From NCBI RefSeq assembly GCF_032062135.1, contig NC_092858.1:129120548-129184547 (forward strand): a DNA stretch of 64,000 nucleotides, in the 5' to 3' direction. The notes under the pieces were generated by a model. The model was not told where the DNA came from, made no database searches, and was given only the letters and a program-made list of their open reading frames with translations. The position numbers and the translations under genes are program-made. The DNA is from Pyxicephalus adspersus (lineage: Eukaryota > Chordata > Amphibia > Anura > Pyxicephalidae). Of the stretch, positions 33,289 to 46,060 are shown piece by piece. The first letter of the stretch is position 1. Each line of letters opens with the position of its first letter.

Positions 33289-33632
33289 TTATTCGCTGTT
33301 TGTCACCTGTTTGTGAACTTTGCAAGCATTCAACTCATCCCTAGGCTGAGCAGGCTTCCTGATAATTAGGATCACATGTGACAGCATGACAACACATGAG
33401 CACAATTGCTAAACAGTTGTCATCCTATTAGGAAGTGACTGAACAAAGGATGGAAATGATCTAACTTATTACATTGACATGTAAAATCTTATATATTAGT
33501 GATGGGTTTCTAAGTATTTTAAAACTGAACTCCTACACTGCAGAAGTTAAATGTTCATCTTGTCTGTAGGGAACAGATTTAGCTTTACTTGTCCCTGCAG
33601 GCATCTTAGGGGCCATTCACATTGCAGCATAC

Positions 33633-33776
33633 ATTATTATGTGTTAGTGATTATATAGCACCAACATATTACACAGCGCTGTACATTAAATAGGGGTTGC
33701 AAATGACAGATAGTGCCACAGGAGGAGGAGAGGACCATGCCCCATGAGCTTACAATCTAGGTGGGGGGAGTATCAC
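33633..33776 (-). mobile_element. L2-type LINE tail
   Basis: Reverse complement of the family 3' UTR and tail: TATATAGCACCAACATATTA, CAGCGCTGTACATTAAATAG, GGGTTGCAAATGACAGATAG, CATGAGCTTACAATCTAGG. 3' end only. Confidence 0.85.
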
Positions 33777-34139
33777 ACATCCAAGAAAATGGACACAAGG
33801 ACACATGTAGGTCTCTATATTTATATGCACTGCAGTGCATTAGAAACATGTTGACGTTCTTTATATTTGTCAAGTGGTTTCATTAGTGCGGGGCGCCATG
33901 CAGATTACCCCGTCCTTGTGTTGGGCAATGGAGGACAACTCTCCCGGTGTAAACAGGGCGTAATGGCGGCAGCTGCCACACACTTTTATTTTTTATGACA
34001 GACCAGACTTAATAAAGTAAATGATGAAATTAAATATTTGTGTCCCTCCTATCAGGCAATCTCAAGGACAATTAAAGTGCGGTGAGATTAGCGGGGAACA
34101 ATGGAAGCATTGCCTGGCTGCACACAGTCCCTTTTGTTT
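33777..34139. other. Spacer before the CpG island
   Basis: Composition rises in GC from about 33880 (GCGGGGCGCC). No gene recognised. Confidence 0.4.
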
Positions 34140-34870
34140 TTCCCCTTGGCTGTTATCTAGCGGCTGGGAAGCGCATTGGAGCTTGCAGTGAACTCGCTGA
34201 ACCCCCTGTATAGAGCGGTAGGAGCGCTCAGCAGCCCACATGAGCTGGGCATACTTCCTATCACCATATCCTCACGGTGTCTGCATGCTTCGCTCGCTAC
34301 ATAAGCTATTAATAGGCACGCCGGCATCACCCCACAGCCATACCTCCGCTTCTAGCCAATAACAAGCAGCTTCGTCACTCGTCTCTAACGCGCTGTCAGC
34401 CACTAGGATTATTTGCATAGCCCGCCCAGCGTTCAGCAGCAACCAATAGAAGTGCGCTTCTTTCTTTGGCGGCCTCGGCGTCCGTGGCAACAGCGGAGGA
34501 GGCGGTGGGAGGTCACGTGGGTGACGGGCCTGTCTGGAACGCTGAGGCGATAATTGATTTTAGAATCCCCCGGGTCGCGTTCTTTATGTTGTGTGGCGTT
34601 CCCGCCTCCCCCCTCCTCCTGTCTCCAGCCCAGGCAACTGATTTGTAATACACAATCCGCAGTGGAGACGCTGCTGTGACAGCGGATTTGTTTGAAAGAT
34701 AGCATCTAGCGCTTTGATATTGACGGCTTTTCTTTTTTTGCAGCGGCTGTAGATTCCTCAATTCCTCACAGGCACAAATATGATATAAAGGAGCCTAACG
34801 TATGAGCGCGTACCGACGGGAAATTCCCGCAAGGGCGCGTTGACATTACAGCCATGCGGCGCATTTTACT
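34140..34870. promoter_or_regulatory. CpG island promoter without a clear gene
   Basis: The only CpG-dense, GC-rich block of any length outside transposons. Motifs: CCAAT at 34356-34360 and 34443-34447 (plus strand), ATTGG at 34175-34179, octamer ATTTGCAT at 34411-34418, GC box CCCGCCC at 34421-34427, RFX half-site GGCAAC at 34496-34501, and E-box CACGTG at 34514-34519 inside GTCACGTGGGTGAC. The plus-oriented CCAAT/octamer/GC-box series suggests transcription to the right. No ORF with an ATG and a family match is present, and no strong splice donor was found. It may drive a noncoding RNA or be an alternative first exon of mid1ip1, 4 kb away on the minus strand. Confidence 0.65.
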
Positions 34871-36009
34871 AAACTCAAACGCATTGTTTTTTGCATTGAA
34901 ATGCTTTGCAGGCGCTCATAATCGCAATGCATTTGGAATGTTAAAGTCCTAGTATGTTTGGGGTAGTATATTTGGGGAACTAAACCGCAACCTATCTGCG
35001 TTACATTGCAGGGTGCCGCCATCTTCCTTCTTTCTCTGACAGATGATCTCCTGTGCAGGCGGGCAGGGCTTCATTCTAGCTGGCACAGGAATGGCAAGCT
35101 GGGATTGACGGGTATCCGACAACTGTGCATGTGCCGGTGCAACTGTGCTTTTTACATTGCCGGTGCAATCAGTCAAGTGAGATGGTTTACTGCAGATGGA
35201 AAATTGCCTGCAATAAAAGATCCTGTATTTTGTAAATTGGGACTTTATTTCTACTTTATTAATAACTGGCAACCCAGAATGCCAACATACGTGCCATGTG
35301 TCCCTGCAAAAAAATAAAAATGCATGTGTTAATGCAACGCAATATTGTGAATAAGCCCCATATCACACACAAATGTAGCGCATGCTGCATTTCCTGATGC
35401 ATACTGCACAGTCACTGGCTGGGCAGCACTGTGTTTGGTAGGTGGGTGTTGGGTGCCATTAATAAAGAATGGCAATCCTGCACCCTAATGGATTTCCTGC
35501 AATGTGTTAATACATGTTTTTCTGCATAGAACTGCATGTGTTTATACAACAAGGCACTAAAGGCCAATTTATACCCCATTGCATTACATCGCCAATTTAA
35601 ACCAACTAAACCAGACGGCTTTTTTTCTGTAGTGCATTACAGCACAAGTAACACCATATCATACCAACACACAACATTGTGTAATGATTTACTGCTAAGC
35701 TGCGTGAATGGCTGCCAGGGTTAGTTCAATACATAAAAAACTCATACTGCATTGCCAGTGCCAATATCTTTATCTGGTTTCCTTCAGGGTTAAGGCCATC
35801 TTGATTGGCTTGGCCAGAATGATGCAACTCCTGCATATGCGCATGGGGATTTACTTTATTCACAGCAGCCAGTTATACCAGGATCATACATATGCAGTTC
35901 AAAAAAGAGGAAACATTACTTGTTCCTTCTGTAATAAAGAACCTGCTTGCTCACAAATTTTTATTTTTAAGTATAGTTCCAGTGTACACCCGTGGTTTGC
36001 TCAAAGTGA
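34871..36009. other. Unassigned, partly repeat-like
   Basis: 34871-34950 and 35290-35710 contain repeated ATGCA/CGCAAT/GTGTTAAT phrases (AATGCAACGCAATATTGTG, TGCATTACAGCAC), typical of MITE interiors. Ends were not identified. The overlapping ORFs on both strands at 34949-35317 are not recognisable. Confidence 0.4.
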
Positions 36010-36360
36010 GACGAAAGTCTCACTTTGAATATTGGTCATTCAGACAGGTGGTTATTGTAGAAAGGGGCAGGTAATGTCCCTTCAGCATCAACTGCTCTTA
36101 CCTGCCTGTTGCTGGTAAATCTTGCTGGGTTGTCCATGCACAGCTTAACATAGTTGGGGAGTTGGGGTTGCCTGCAAAACCTGACTTCCTTTCCTCCTGC
36201 CAGGAATGAATTATTGCACTGCATGCCTGTTACATCATCCCAGCTTGGCCAATCAAGGTGGCTGAAAATCATCTCTGGGAAGAAAAAATGAAGGAAGAAG
36301 GCAACACCATGTGATGGAAAGGGGATAGCTGAATATCCCAGGTTTAGTTCTGCTATTAAG
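36010..36360. mobile_element. Probable TTAA-type DNA transposon fragment
   Basis: The right part reads GGTTTAGTTCTGCTATTAAG, the inverted counterpart of the TTAAAGCAGAACTAAAC end seen at 1966. The body has 'CTCTTACCTGCCTG', shared with 20441-20720. The left end is unclear. Confidence 0.45.
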
Positions 36361-36890
36361 TCTCCAAGAACTTAAAATGGAAGTAATCCCAAAACTAACC
36401 CAAGACAAAATAAAAAACACCTTTAATCCCGCAGATCAGTCTGTCCGTCTGGAGGCTCTTTCTATTGGGTCCCGTGTCGTCCCAGTATCCGTCTTCAGTC
36501 CGGCGCAGAGGGAGTAACAGGCGCCGCCATCTTCTCTCTTCTTCTGTGTTCTTTCTTTTGTCACTCGATCTTGCACTGCGCAGGCACGAGATCAAGTGAC
36601 ATATATTGGGGGAAAAAACTTGCAAATCTTACTGCGCATGCGTAAGATCTGCAGATGCTCAGGCATGCACAGAAGAAGCAGCCAAGAGCCTCCTGTGTTG
36701 CGTGACGTAGATTTCCCGGGAGGCTGTGCACTCCTATTCATTCTTGATCACCTAGGCAACTCAGAATTAAGGGGGTGGTGCTGCACCCTTTTTTAAAGGT
36801 GCAATAACAAACAAAGTTTTTACTTTAAATAAAAGGGTTGTCTACTCTTTTATGTAAAGTGAAATGTCTGAGTAAAGGTACGCTTTAACA
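36361..36890. mobile_element. TTAA-type DNA transposon, relative of the 1966 element
   Basis: Shares with 1966-2345 the 'CCTTTAATCCCGCAGATC' block, a CGCCGCCATCTTC core, 'AAGGGTTGTCTACTCTTTT' and the 'AAAGGTACGCTTTAA' right end. It is longer (about 530 bp) and has internal palindromes (CTTACTGCGCATGCGTAAG at about 36628-36646). Non-coding. Confidence 0.55.
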
Positions 36891-37299
36891 AAAACTTCCT
36901 TTGTAGGGATACCCCTGTACTTCTAAATTAGTTGAATTGAATGCTTGTAAATGAGAAGGAATAACGTAAGTAAACTTACATCCAAACCTACAATACTTCC
37001 AATGTCTAAACAAGCATTTACCTCTGGTAGAGTGGTAGAACAGGAATAGTCCCACTACAAATCCTGAATTAAACTGATGCATTTGTGATGTGTTAGCTTT
37101 TAAAATGCCTTGAATATTAATAAAAATGATAATCACTGTTGACTTCCTGGCAGATTAGGTGCCAGTGCCTCTAAGTCCACGTGTCTGGATAACTGTCAGC
37201 AGTTTACTGAAGCAAAAAAGAGATTATGGAGTAAAAACACTGGGTGTTTGTAACCATTGCAGAGTGTGTGAGTGTATAGCGGTCCCCTGATGTCCTTCA
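36891..37299. other. Unassigned intergenic sequence
   Basis: Nothing recognised. The 83-codon ORF at 36885-37136 has no family features. Confidence 0.45.
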
Positions 37300-37510
37300 G
37301 TAATCTTCTCTGGTGGATTGAGTACCGGCTGCTGTACTTTCCTATGAGGTGAGTGCAGCAGAATTCCACTCATTCATCCTCCCCTTCTCCATAGAACAGA
37401 ACAGTGTTGGGTGTACAGTGCTTATTTGTTCTCTTTCCACTGAAATCTATCACAAAACATCATTTCCAGAGATAGAAATCTGATGTCTCTGACATCTGTA
37501 CAGGGCTTAA
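37300..37510. repeat. Worn relative of the five-hairpin MITE
   Basis: 'CTTCTCCATAGAACAGAACAG' followed by TGTTGGGTGTACAG parallels CTCTCCATAGAGCATGAACG and GTGCTGTATGTACAG of the 14338 copy. The hairpins have decayed. Similarity is judged by eye only. Confidence 0.35.
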
Positions 37511-40500
37511 AAACAAAGGAATGGTGGCCAGAGATGAGATTGGGTTACCTAGGGTTGGATGGTCGGCCAACAACAATAGCAGCCTTAGGATGACTCGACC
37601 TGCTGTGTGTTGCTATTGGCTATATTTATTAGACCTTTTTTTTCTTTTCTTTGGGTGTCTATGATGTTTTACCCCACCTTCCGGAAACAACATGTTGACT
37701 TTCTAAACTGGGCATGTTCCTATACCTCTAACTCAGTCAGAAAGCCTGTGGGAGCACTCACCTCAGACTCTGTTGAAGAGCCAGTAGGTACACCCATAGC
37801 AATAGGAGTGGTGCCAATTTATGGCTGGCCATTTACTAAAAACCCTAATAGCAGCTTCTGATGTCAAGAGAAAAAGTTTAAAGAATATTATTATCCTTAA
37901 AAATTATTATATGTGGTACTGGTATTTAAAATATTATGTATTAAAATCTTTTCATATAATACATCTGCAATCCATGAAGGGTTGGATTAGCAGAATTTTG
38001 GCACCTTTGATGTAAAAGGGATACTGGGGATATTATCATTCAAGAGACAGAATTCTGAATCTGATATTTTATTTACAATGTATCAGCTTTAACAGACCGG
38101 CAGAGGACATTCAGTGGGCATGTTTGTTTCTTTTTTTGTTCACAAAGAGACCTAAACCACATTGGTCTTACTCTGTTTTCTTTAAAACAAATAGTTCCTC
38201 ATGGAATTTATTAACTAATTGATTAAATTCTGTATGTACAAGTATTTGAAAACATTTGCATTCAATATTTCACCATTTGGAGCTAGAAATGATTAACAAA
38301 TATCTTGTCATATGCTGTGTGTTTGTATTTTTCATGACATGATCTCAGTCTCCCATTCATGACCTAAAGTCATGTGAAGCCAGATCATCTTCACATCATC
38401 CATTTTACTGTCTTTGTTTCCATCACTCATGGGTATACTGGTTTTCTTGGATTGACAGGTGATGCAGTTTTTCTCCTTTCCTTCACTGCCGTCTCTCCAA
38501 GCCAGAGTTCTTAAATTCCAGTCCATGGGGGCCAGGATCTGCATGCATAGTATTTATCAAGTAACACTACATGAAACCTTTATCATTTTTTTCTAGGTTC
38601 TTCAGATCAGACTTGCATAAAAACAACAATTCCAAACCAGGTTGTGGGCCTCTTACACATAACCAGTGCAGATGTGCTCAATTCAATGCACAGCATGCAG
38701 AGAACACTGTTGGGTAAGAAGACATTATAATAAAAATCATGGAGCCTGCACTGTATAACACCCATTTTCACTTATATTTGTGTCTCCAATCATACTTTCA
38801 TATCAGGCTTACATTTGATCAGTGGTTATAAAATAATTGGCACAGGGTGGACTGACATAAGAGTAATGCCTGGATAACTACCCAATGTAATGAGCAGGTG
38901 GAATGTGTCCCCTTTATACATTTGAAGGCTTGGCTTTAAATTCTGACTGGAGTAAGGTTGGTTCAGTGACCACTTCACAATTCATGGAAAATACTGTAAT
39001 ATATTTGTAAATGTTTCCACTGATGGCATTCTATCCCTATTCTACAGTTTCATTGCAACAACATATCAGCTTCAAACTTCATTACCCTTTCTTATGATTG
39101 TTCTGCAGACATTTGCATTCAAAGAGAAAATAGCACCAGGGATATTGTGGAAAGGCAACATTTTAGCTTTTTTGGGATGATTTCACTTTTTCTGTTAAAG
39201 ATTTCAATTTTGTTAAATTTTTAAAAATGCATCAGAACATCAAAGACCAGTGAGCATAGCTGGGAATTTGGAAGGGAAGCTTAGCTGTGGAATCCAAAAG
39301 ATGTGAAAAGGCATTGGGGTAATTTACTCCCACCTGCATCTAGGGATAACTAGGATCAGGAATTTAATTACTCAGAAGCAGTCCCAACATTTAAATTCAT
39401 AATTTCCATGAATCAACAGACAGATAGGCCACATTAAAGTAAATAAGGATAGAGTAAGGAAGGTTTTTGCTGGGATTCAGTCAGGGAGATTTTCCCTCAC
39501 TCTGTGTCCTAACAACATATTGCTGGACAGGAAATGAGGGATATTCTGCAACACCAATACAGACATACAAATTTATTTCTAGTGGTTAAAGAAGTAAAGA
39601 AACAGAATGTATCAAGTCCAGATTTAGGTTTAGATGTTTGTACTATACACTGTTGACACTGTTCAACAACGTACTTACTAGTTTGATATATTAGATGAGT
39701 TCCTGGGGGCCATGACACTATGATATTCATGGTTTCAAAAGAAAATGTTAGATTTTGTCAATCTGTTTGGTTCATGCACTTGACAGGGTGAAAGAAGCTG
39801 ACATTGAATTGCAGTAAGTTTGGCCATTATTACATTCACAGCAAAGCGCACCAATAAATAAAGTAATAAATATTAGTGGCCACTTTATTTTAGACATTTC
39901 CTTTAAAATACCTAGAAAATTATGCCCGTAGAATTTATAATAATTGCACCTCAATCACTCATGTTGTTTTTATGCACTTGATTCTTTTATTTGCTTTGGT
40001 TGCTTCTAAATATAACTGCCATAGACACAAAGTGAGAGTTTAATGTCACAACTTTCCTGGTACATTTGCTTTGCAGACTTAGTCATAAGCCTGTGAATTC
40101 CAAGTTTATGTACCTAACATACCAATGTTTTGAGCTGGTCATTCCAGGATATGTTTGGTAGAAAAGTATAATGACTAATTTGACCTGACAGTTCACCATG
40201 AGATCTATCAAAGTGAACATACTTGATTGTGACTGGACAGTGAATAAACCCTGTGTTTTAATGTTAGGAAAAAAAATCCATAATTCCTGTGATTACATTT
40301 TTGTTCAATAACTTGTAAAACTTTTAAGATATTATGGTTTTAAAGACATACAAACATGTACAATGTCAGGTATATCATGCTAAATAGACCTTTCCTATTG
40401 TATTCAGAAGGGTTTAACATTGCTTAGTACACAATTGTACCAAGGCGTTGTTTTTCTATCAGAATGAACTGCACAACTAAATTTATATGTACTTCACTGG

Positions 40501-42847
40501 GGAATCCAAGAACATGACATATTTTGAGTAAGATGAATTAAAACATATAGAGAGTGTTGTACCAGGGGGCAGAAAAATAAGGAACCAAACACAACCTTCA
40601 GCTGAACCAGAGCTAATCTAATCTATAGGCAGAAAAATCCCCAATGATGTTGCAGGGTGTTTTCAGCTATAAAGAGGAAAGTGTAGGGGTTCTCTGTGAT
40701 CCAGCAATCACCAAGCAAGCAGGTGTCAAAAGGTGCTTAAAGAGTCTAAACTGGGGTTTGATTTATCAAAGGGTTTTTTTTATTGAATTGAGCTTCAAAG
40801 GGGCCCTTCAAAATGAGTGACTCACATTCTTGTAACATGAGTGATAACTTTAGATCAGAACCTACACTCTATTTACCTTACCACCAAGTATAAGAAAATG
40901 TGCACCATATATATTGTAAATGGCACAAAGTACATTTATACAAAAAATATGTTTGGTTTCCAAACATTTGGTTAGCTTTTGAAGGTGGGGAATATACTCC
41001 CAAGTATTTAGTTAAGGTTAGGCATTAAATTCTTCTTTCCATTTACAGAAGTAAATAATGTGGCAATAATGTGTAAATAATGGGTGGGTTACAGAAGCAG
41101 ATAATAAAATAGGGAATTATTCAAGAGAAGTCTGTGGTATTACAGAGACTCTCAAAAAACATTTTGCTTATAGGGTATATTCTGTCTATTTGGAGTTGAC
41201 CTACATAGTATTTAGTGACAAGATGGGTCAGGAATGATTTTACCCTTTTTCTCACTACCAATCTGCGAATACAAATCAAGTTGCTTTTAGTGATTAGGTT
41301 AGATCGATTTTGGCCCTTGTTGGTAATGGAGGCTAGAAAATTAGGCCTCTGTCCTATTTTTACATTAGTAGGAAAAGATTTGAACCTTTGTCAGGCTTTA
41401 TACACATTTTTATTGTCATCAACTATTTTCAAAATCATCCTGTATGTAAGCATATCTGTAAACCATTTGTATACCATTTGTATGCTTATTTATTGTATTG
41501 TCATTTTTAAGTTCAGATTTCAATCTACTTGTTTACTGTGGGGCAAAAAGACAGATTACATCAGACCCTTTTAATAGATGAAGCCAAATGTCCTTTGCAA
41601 AGTTGGGTATGGCTTCAAATTAGCATTGCTGGTAAATGTAGATGTGTTACAAAACTGTTTTTCTTACCCATTTACCCATGAAAGTAATAACTTCTGGTAA
41701 ATTCAGTTTTTGAAAGTGATAGACGGCTTGTTTCCTGAAAATGTCAGGGAAAGTATCATTTATTACCATGCAACATCAATTGAACAGGTAAGACTGATGT
41801 CTTTAACATAGAGTAGGCTGTGTTGGAAACCCCAGAACATAGCGTAAGGTATTCTAACCCTGCCCGGCACATTAGGTCATTAATCAAAACAGAATTTTAT
41901 AGGCACATTTCAGTATATTTCTGGTCTGGCTAGGTTTTTTTTAAGAAGGAATGAAGGTGGATTTTTTTTATGTGAGGGGATGTTTATTGGGATGTTAGAA
42001 GTGTTCAGTACTTCACCTTGTGTTCGCTGTATAAACTCAGCATCCCTTGGGAGGTATTACCTTGATGAATTCACCTTTATGGGTTTAGCGGCTGCTGCTC
42101 AAGAACTGAGAGGCGGCGAGCTTGCTGAGAAACTACAGCGTTATGTGTTTTTGCCAGTCATAGATCGAGAAAACGGTGGAAATTCAGCTAATGACATACA
42201 GCATGTGTCAGGGACAAAGAATTGGGGGAGATTTACCAGGATCTCTAGGATATTTCACAATGCTTTAGCTCTCTAGTGGGCAGTGAAAGAATGAAAGCTG
42301 CTCTGTAGAATTTAGGTTCTCTTCGTTTCTTTTTCCGAGTGCTTTTTTATTTCCATCAGTACCACTGCCAATATAGTTACATCAGTATACTGACAACTGC
42401 AATAGCTGTCTGTGTGACTGGATATCAGAAGGGAATTGTTCTAGTCCAGGTAGTCTGAAATGGTCACTAACCCAGCTGGAATCCTTTGCTTTATCAATAG
42501 TTTATTGTTTAAATTGGTTTGTTTTTCACTTTAATTCTCCACAAAGGGTCATCTTCCTGCAAAACTACTTTGCTGCTGCTGTGTTGTAAGAAACCTGGTA
42601 TGCCTTTAAGCTATGTCTATGTGATAAAACTTCTGTTACCTTCCATGAACTTGGACTGCCGAGCCAACATGACAAAAAAATACTTATAAAGGGAGTAGTA
42701 GGAAGAAAATCCTATTAAGGATTTTTAGAACAAAACATCTTAATATTTATTATCATAATATATGATAAAAGCTATATACGCACATATTTTAAACTGGTAT
42801 CCGTAATGGTCACACTCAGTGTTAAATTGTTAATAAATTCAGTAGGG

Positions 42848-42852
<5 letters not shown>
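37511..42852. other. Unassigned intergenic sequence
   Basis: About 5.3 kb without a supported gene. 41980-42276 has an open 98-codon frame in GC-richer DNA (GCGGCTGCTGCTCAAGAACT) but no known domain and no conserved-looking splice sites. 38332-38544 has an unrecognisable 70-codon frame on the minus strand. No interspersed repeat could be named. Confidence 0.4.

Positions 42853-42894
<42 letters not shown>
42853..42894. repeat. (TA)n microsatellite
   Basis: About 20 TA dinucleotides in a row. Confidence 0.95.
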
Positions 42895-42898
<4 letters not shown>

Positions 42899-43096
42899 CC
42901 TTGACTTGCCTTTATATATTGCCTTTTTACAAACAATTGTATTAACATTAACACATTAACATTAATATGGAAATAAATGCAATGACCTCTAATAACAAAA
43001 TTAGGGTTATCAGAAGGTAGGATACATATATACCAAGACCTGATAGTTGCTCACTTAGGTTATTTTTGGTTACACCTGTTATTTTGGTATAACACC

Positions 43097-43252
43097 TTTA
43101 AGCTCTTCGGGGCAGGGTCCTGTCCTGTGTCACTGTCTGTATCTGTCTGTCATTTGCAACCCATATTTAATGTACAGCGCTGCGTAAAATGTTGGTGCTA
43201 TATAAATCCTGTTTATTAATATTATTATTCATCATAATAATAATAATAATAT
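43097..43252 (+). mobile_element. L2-type LINE tail with (AAT)n
   Basis: TAAGCTCTTCGGGGCAGGGT, CATTTGCAACCCATATTTAA, GTACAGCGCTGCGTAAAATG, then CTATATAAATCCTGTTTATT and an imperfect (AAT)n run. 3' end only. Confidence 0.9.
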
Positions 43253-43493
43253 ATGTCTGTGTGAACTCTTCCCCCAACCACTTGCAGGAAAGAATTGTTG
43301 AGCTATCTTTTTTCTGGCTGACCAATAGCCTTTTTCTAAGTTAAGTGCCAGCCATATCTTTCTACACCCCCTGCACTATCCTATACATCATAGCCACAAA
43401 CATTCTGTCTAAGGCAATCCAAATGTTCATGACTATAAAAAAGAAAAATCCTTCAGTCAATTTAGTAGTTGGTTTGTTCCAATCCTCTAAGGA
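43253..43493. other. Short unassigned spacer
   Basis: Nothing recognised. Confidence 0.4.
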
Positions 43494-43786
43494 AGTGTTT
43501 TTCAGCCATAGCTCTGTGGAACCCTGGAGTTCCTCCAGAAGTTGCTAGGGGTACCTTGAGCAATGTGCAATTTGTGTTTCTCAATTCAATTTAACTGATC
43601 TCCAATAATCTTTTTGGCTATTAGTAAGGGTGACATTCTTCCCAATGACCAGAGATGTAAGAGGCACTCCTCCCACTGACCATCATAGTAATGTACTATG
43701 AGCTGTGGATATAGTATGTATAGCAGAGGTTCCTGGAAGACCTGAAAGATTTTTTTAAGGGTTCATTCATGTTAAAAAGAAAGGCT
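43494..43786. mobile_element. hAT-like MITE, longer copy
   Basis: Shares with 15214-15408 the 'GTTGCTAGGGGTACCTTGAG' then CAATGTGCAATTT and 'AGTAAGGGTGACATTCTTCC' phrases. It keeps the central part (CCACTGACCATCATAGTAAT, GGATATAGTATGTATAGCAG) that is deleted in the other copy. The ends are worn. Confidence 0.65.
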
Positions 43787-45059
43787 TCTTCAAGGTCTGC
43801 ACATAGTTTAAGGGAAGTATGCTTAAATGTTCTTATTTTGCTAATGAAAACTTGTACAGTTAGAAAAATTTCAAATTTGCTAAACCTGCAAAGAAGTTTA
43901 GAGCTCAACGTTAGGCACTGCAAATTACACTTGTGATGCGCTGCGCTTGGATTTAGGCATGTATCTGGAAAAAGAACTAGGAACTAGGAAGACCTGTAGG
44001 TGAATGTAGGTGTAGGCTGGATTGTCACATGTACACAGTCCATTTATGACAGACTCAGCATCCTTGCAGGTATGTCTATTGAGCATTTTACTGGCATATT
44101 CCCAGAAGACATTTCTTTGGTATTTTCAAATTAAGTTGAATAATAAGAACATTATCAGAAAACATTACTGCCTGTTTTATTGCTCCCCTATTTGTGCAGA
44201 CGCAATCATAATGATAATGATAATCAAACATAATCTATATTTGCAATGCATCACCTTGTTAACAGAAATAGAGAAAGGTTATCTTTTACAGGCAAACACG
44301 TCTTTCACGTTTCCCTGTCGTTTATACAGAAGGTTATGTGGTTGTGTTATATGTCAATGTACAAAGTGCAGCTCCTGGTGAGGTCTCCACACCCAAACTT
44401 GATTCCCAAGAAGAGGATGAGGAGCCAACCTCTGTGTCCAGTTGTACTCACATTGTGTTATTTTTTCATGAGAGTAAGATCACTTGCTTCTTTATTTGAG
44501 TATTTGAGATTGTCAATGATTTTCAGATAAAGTGGTAGTTTAATACACAAAACCTATTTTTTCTTTATATATATATTTTACCTTATGGGTTGCATGTGCT
44601 GTAGTACTGTGATAGATATAAGAAACATTATCACCTAAACATATTTATGCAGTATGTACTTAGTACAGTGCATCAGTTAGGTTGAGCACTGGTCCTAAAG
44701 GACAAGAAGGCCTACCAGGAGAACTGCAAGGGTAGTGCAGCACTATAGCAAGCCTATCTTAGGTTTCCGTTTAAGAAGCTTGACTTTTAATGGGTGTTTA
44801 TTCAGTGATATTGATGGTATTGTAGGAGGCAATATGGATAACACCCATCATGTTGATATGTGACACAAACTTTACAATCTTTTAACTCATTTTATAGTAG
44901 GGCAAAGTAAAAAGCTGTGCAAGTGCCACAAAAATCCCGAAGTTCCTAGCAAATCATATATCAAGGTAAGGTGTGTGCATTAAAGTACAATATAACTAGG
45001 TTGTGTCTTCACAGGGGCTAGTTTGGTATAGGTCAGAGAATGATAGAGCAGAGTGGTGC
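43787..45059. other. Unassigned intergenic sequence
   Basis: The ORFs at 44022-44530 overlap in two frames and match nothing known. Confidence 0.4.
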
Positions 45060-45500
45060 CTAATCTGACTATGTGAGCAGCCAATTACACATTATCGCTC
45101 AGCATTCCAGCCGTAGTCTGCAGTCTTAATGAAAATGTTACCTAATATATCTTTGTGCATTTAGAGGCAATCCTAGAAGACTTTTATAAACATGAGATAT
45201 TCATCAGGGTTTATCACAGTTATTAGGATTATCTTGACAGTGAGAATAATACACATTACATCACAAAATGCTTACCACTAAATTACATTCATTTTGTACT
45301 ATCATTTTATTCAGCAATAAATGGAGAGAACTAATACAAGGCAATTGAATTGCGCTATGGAAAACTTATCTGTGGCACAGTTTAATTGTCCTTGTAATTC
45401 TTATCCAAGTGACATATAGCACCAAATATGTATTTTTGCATGATTTATTTAGTTAATAATGTATTGCTGGGAGTTAATACTTTTGGTAAGAAGCAATTTA
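45060..45500. other. Candidate conserved noncoding block
   Basis: Repeat-free, complex AT-rich sequence with GCCAATTACACATTATCGC, CAATTGAATTGCGCTATGG, CAGTTTAATTGTCCTTGTAA and TTAGTTAATAATG, i.e. several homeodomain-type TAAT/AATTG cores. Sequence texture alone suggests a conserved element. Not tested. Confidence 0.25.
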
Positions 45501-45939
45501 CCATTGTGGATTTACAAAATAATGGCATCATTTATTGGTATGAATAGGAGGAATACCACTGTTATAAAGCAGACACAGGTTTATGCAGGAATAAGTCTCC
45601 TGCTAATGAAAGAACATATTGTATTTGTTTTTAAAGTTCAGCAATTTGAAACAAGAAAAATGAACTGCTAATGCTATCCATAAAATATTACCACTACACT
45701 ACATTTAGAGATACAACTGCATGTATTTTGTGTACATAATATCGACACAATCTGTCATATCATGTCTTCAGCTAGTGCAAACTCTCTCTATCACAACTGC
45801 TGAAGCCATAGGTCAATATGAAATGGGGACGCAAATGCACAGCATTCCGGCTCCTTCACCATTCCATTTGATCAACTGAGGGTCCTAAACTCTGTAAAAT
45901 GCAGTTTTCCCCCACCTTAAAAATTGCCCTAACACCACT
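45501..45939. other. Unassigned intergenic sequence
   Basis: Nothing recognised. Confidence 0.4.
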
Positions 45940-46060
45940 TCTTGAGCTTTTTAATGTTGGGGAACCCTTGAAAACCCTTTCAGATCTTTAGGAAACCCCC
46001 TACTATAATTATTATATTCACAGCGCACAGTACATTAGTGTGGTGGTCAATATATTCCAG
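45940..46060 (-). mobile_element. hAT-like MITE fragment
   Basis: 'TTGGGGAACCCTTGAAAACC' and 'GGAAACCCCCTACTATAATT' look like the inverted 'GGTTCCT' half of the hAT-like family at 43494. Short and worn. Confidence 0.4.

Noticed and set aside
34466..34648. 60-codon Ala-rich ORF in the CpG island
   Set aside because: It starts at TTG, not ATG, and shows no family motif; GC-rich DNA has few stops.
41980..42276. 98-codon ORF in GC-richer DNA
   Set aside because: Considered as an exon, but no known domain, no clear splice acceptor and no neighbours; left unassigned.
42772..42954. ORF with a long (IY)n run
   Set aside because: Translation of the (TA)n microsatellite; the same applies at 55261-55678.
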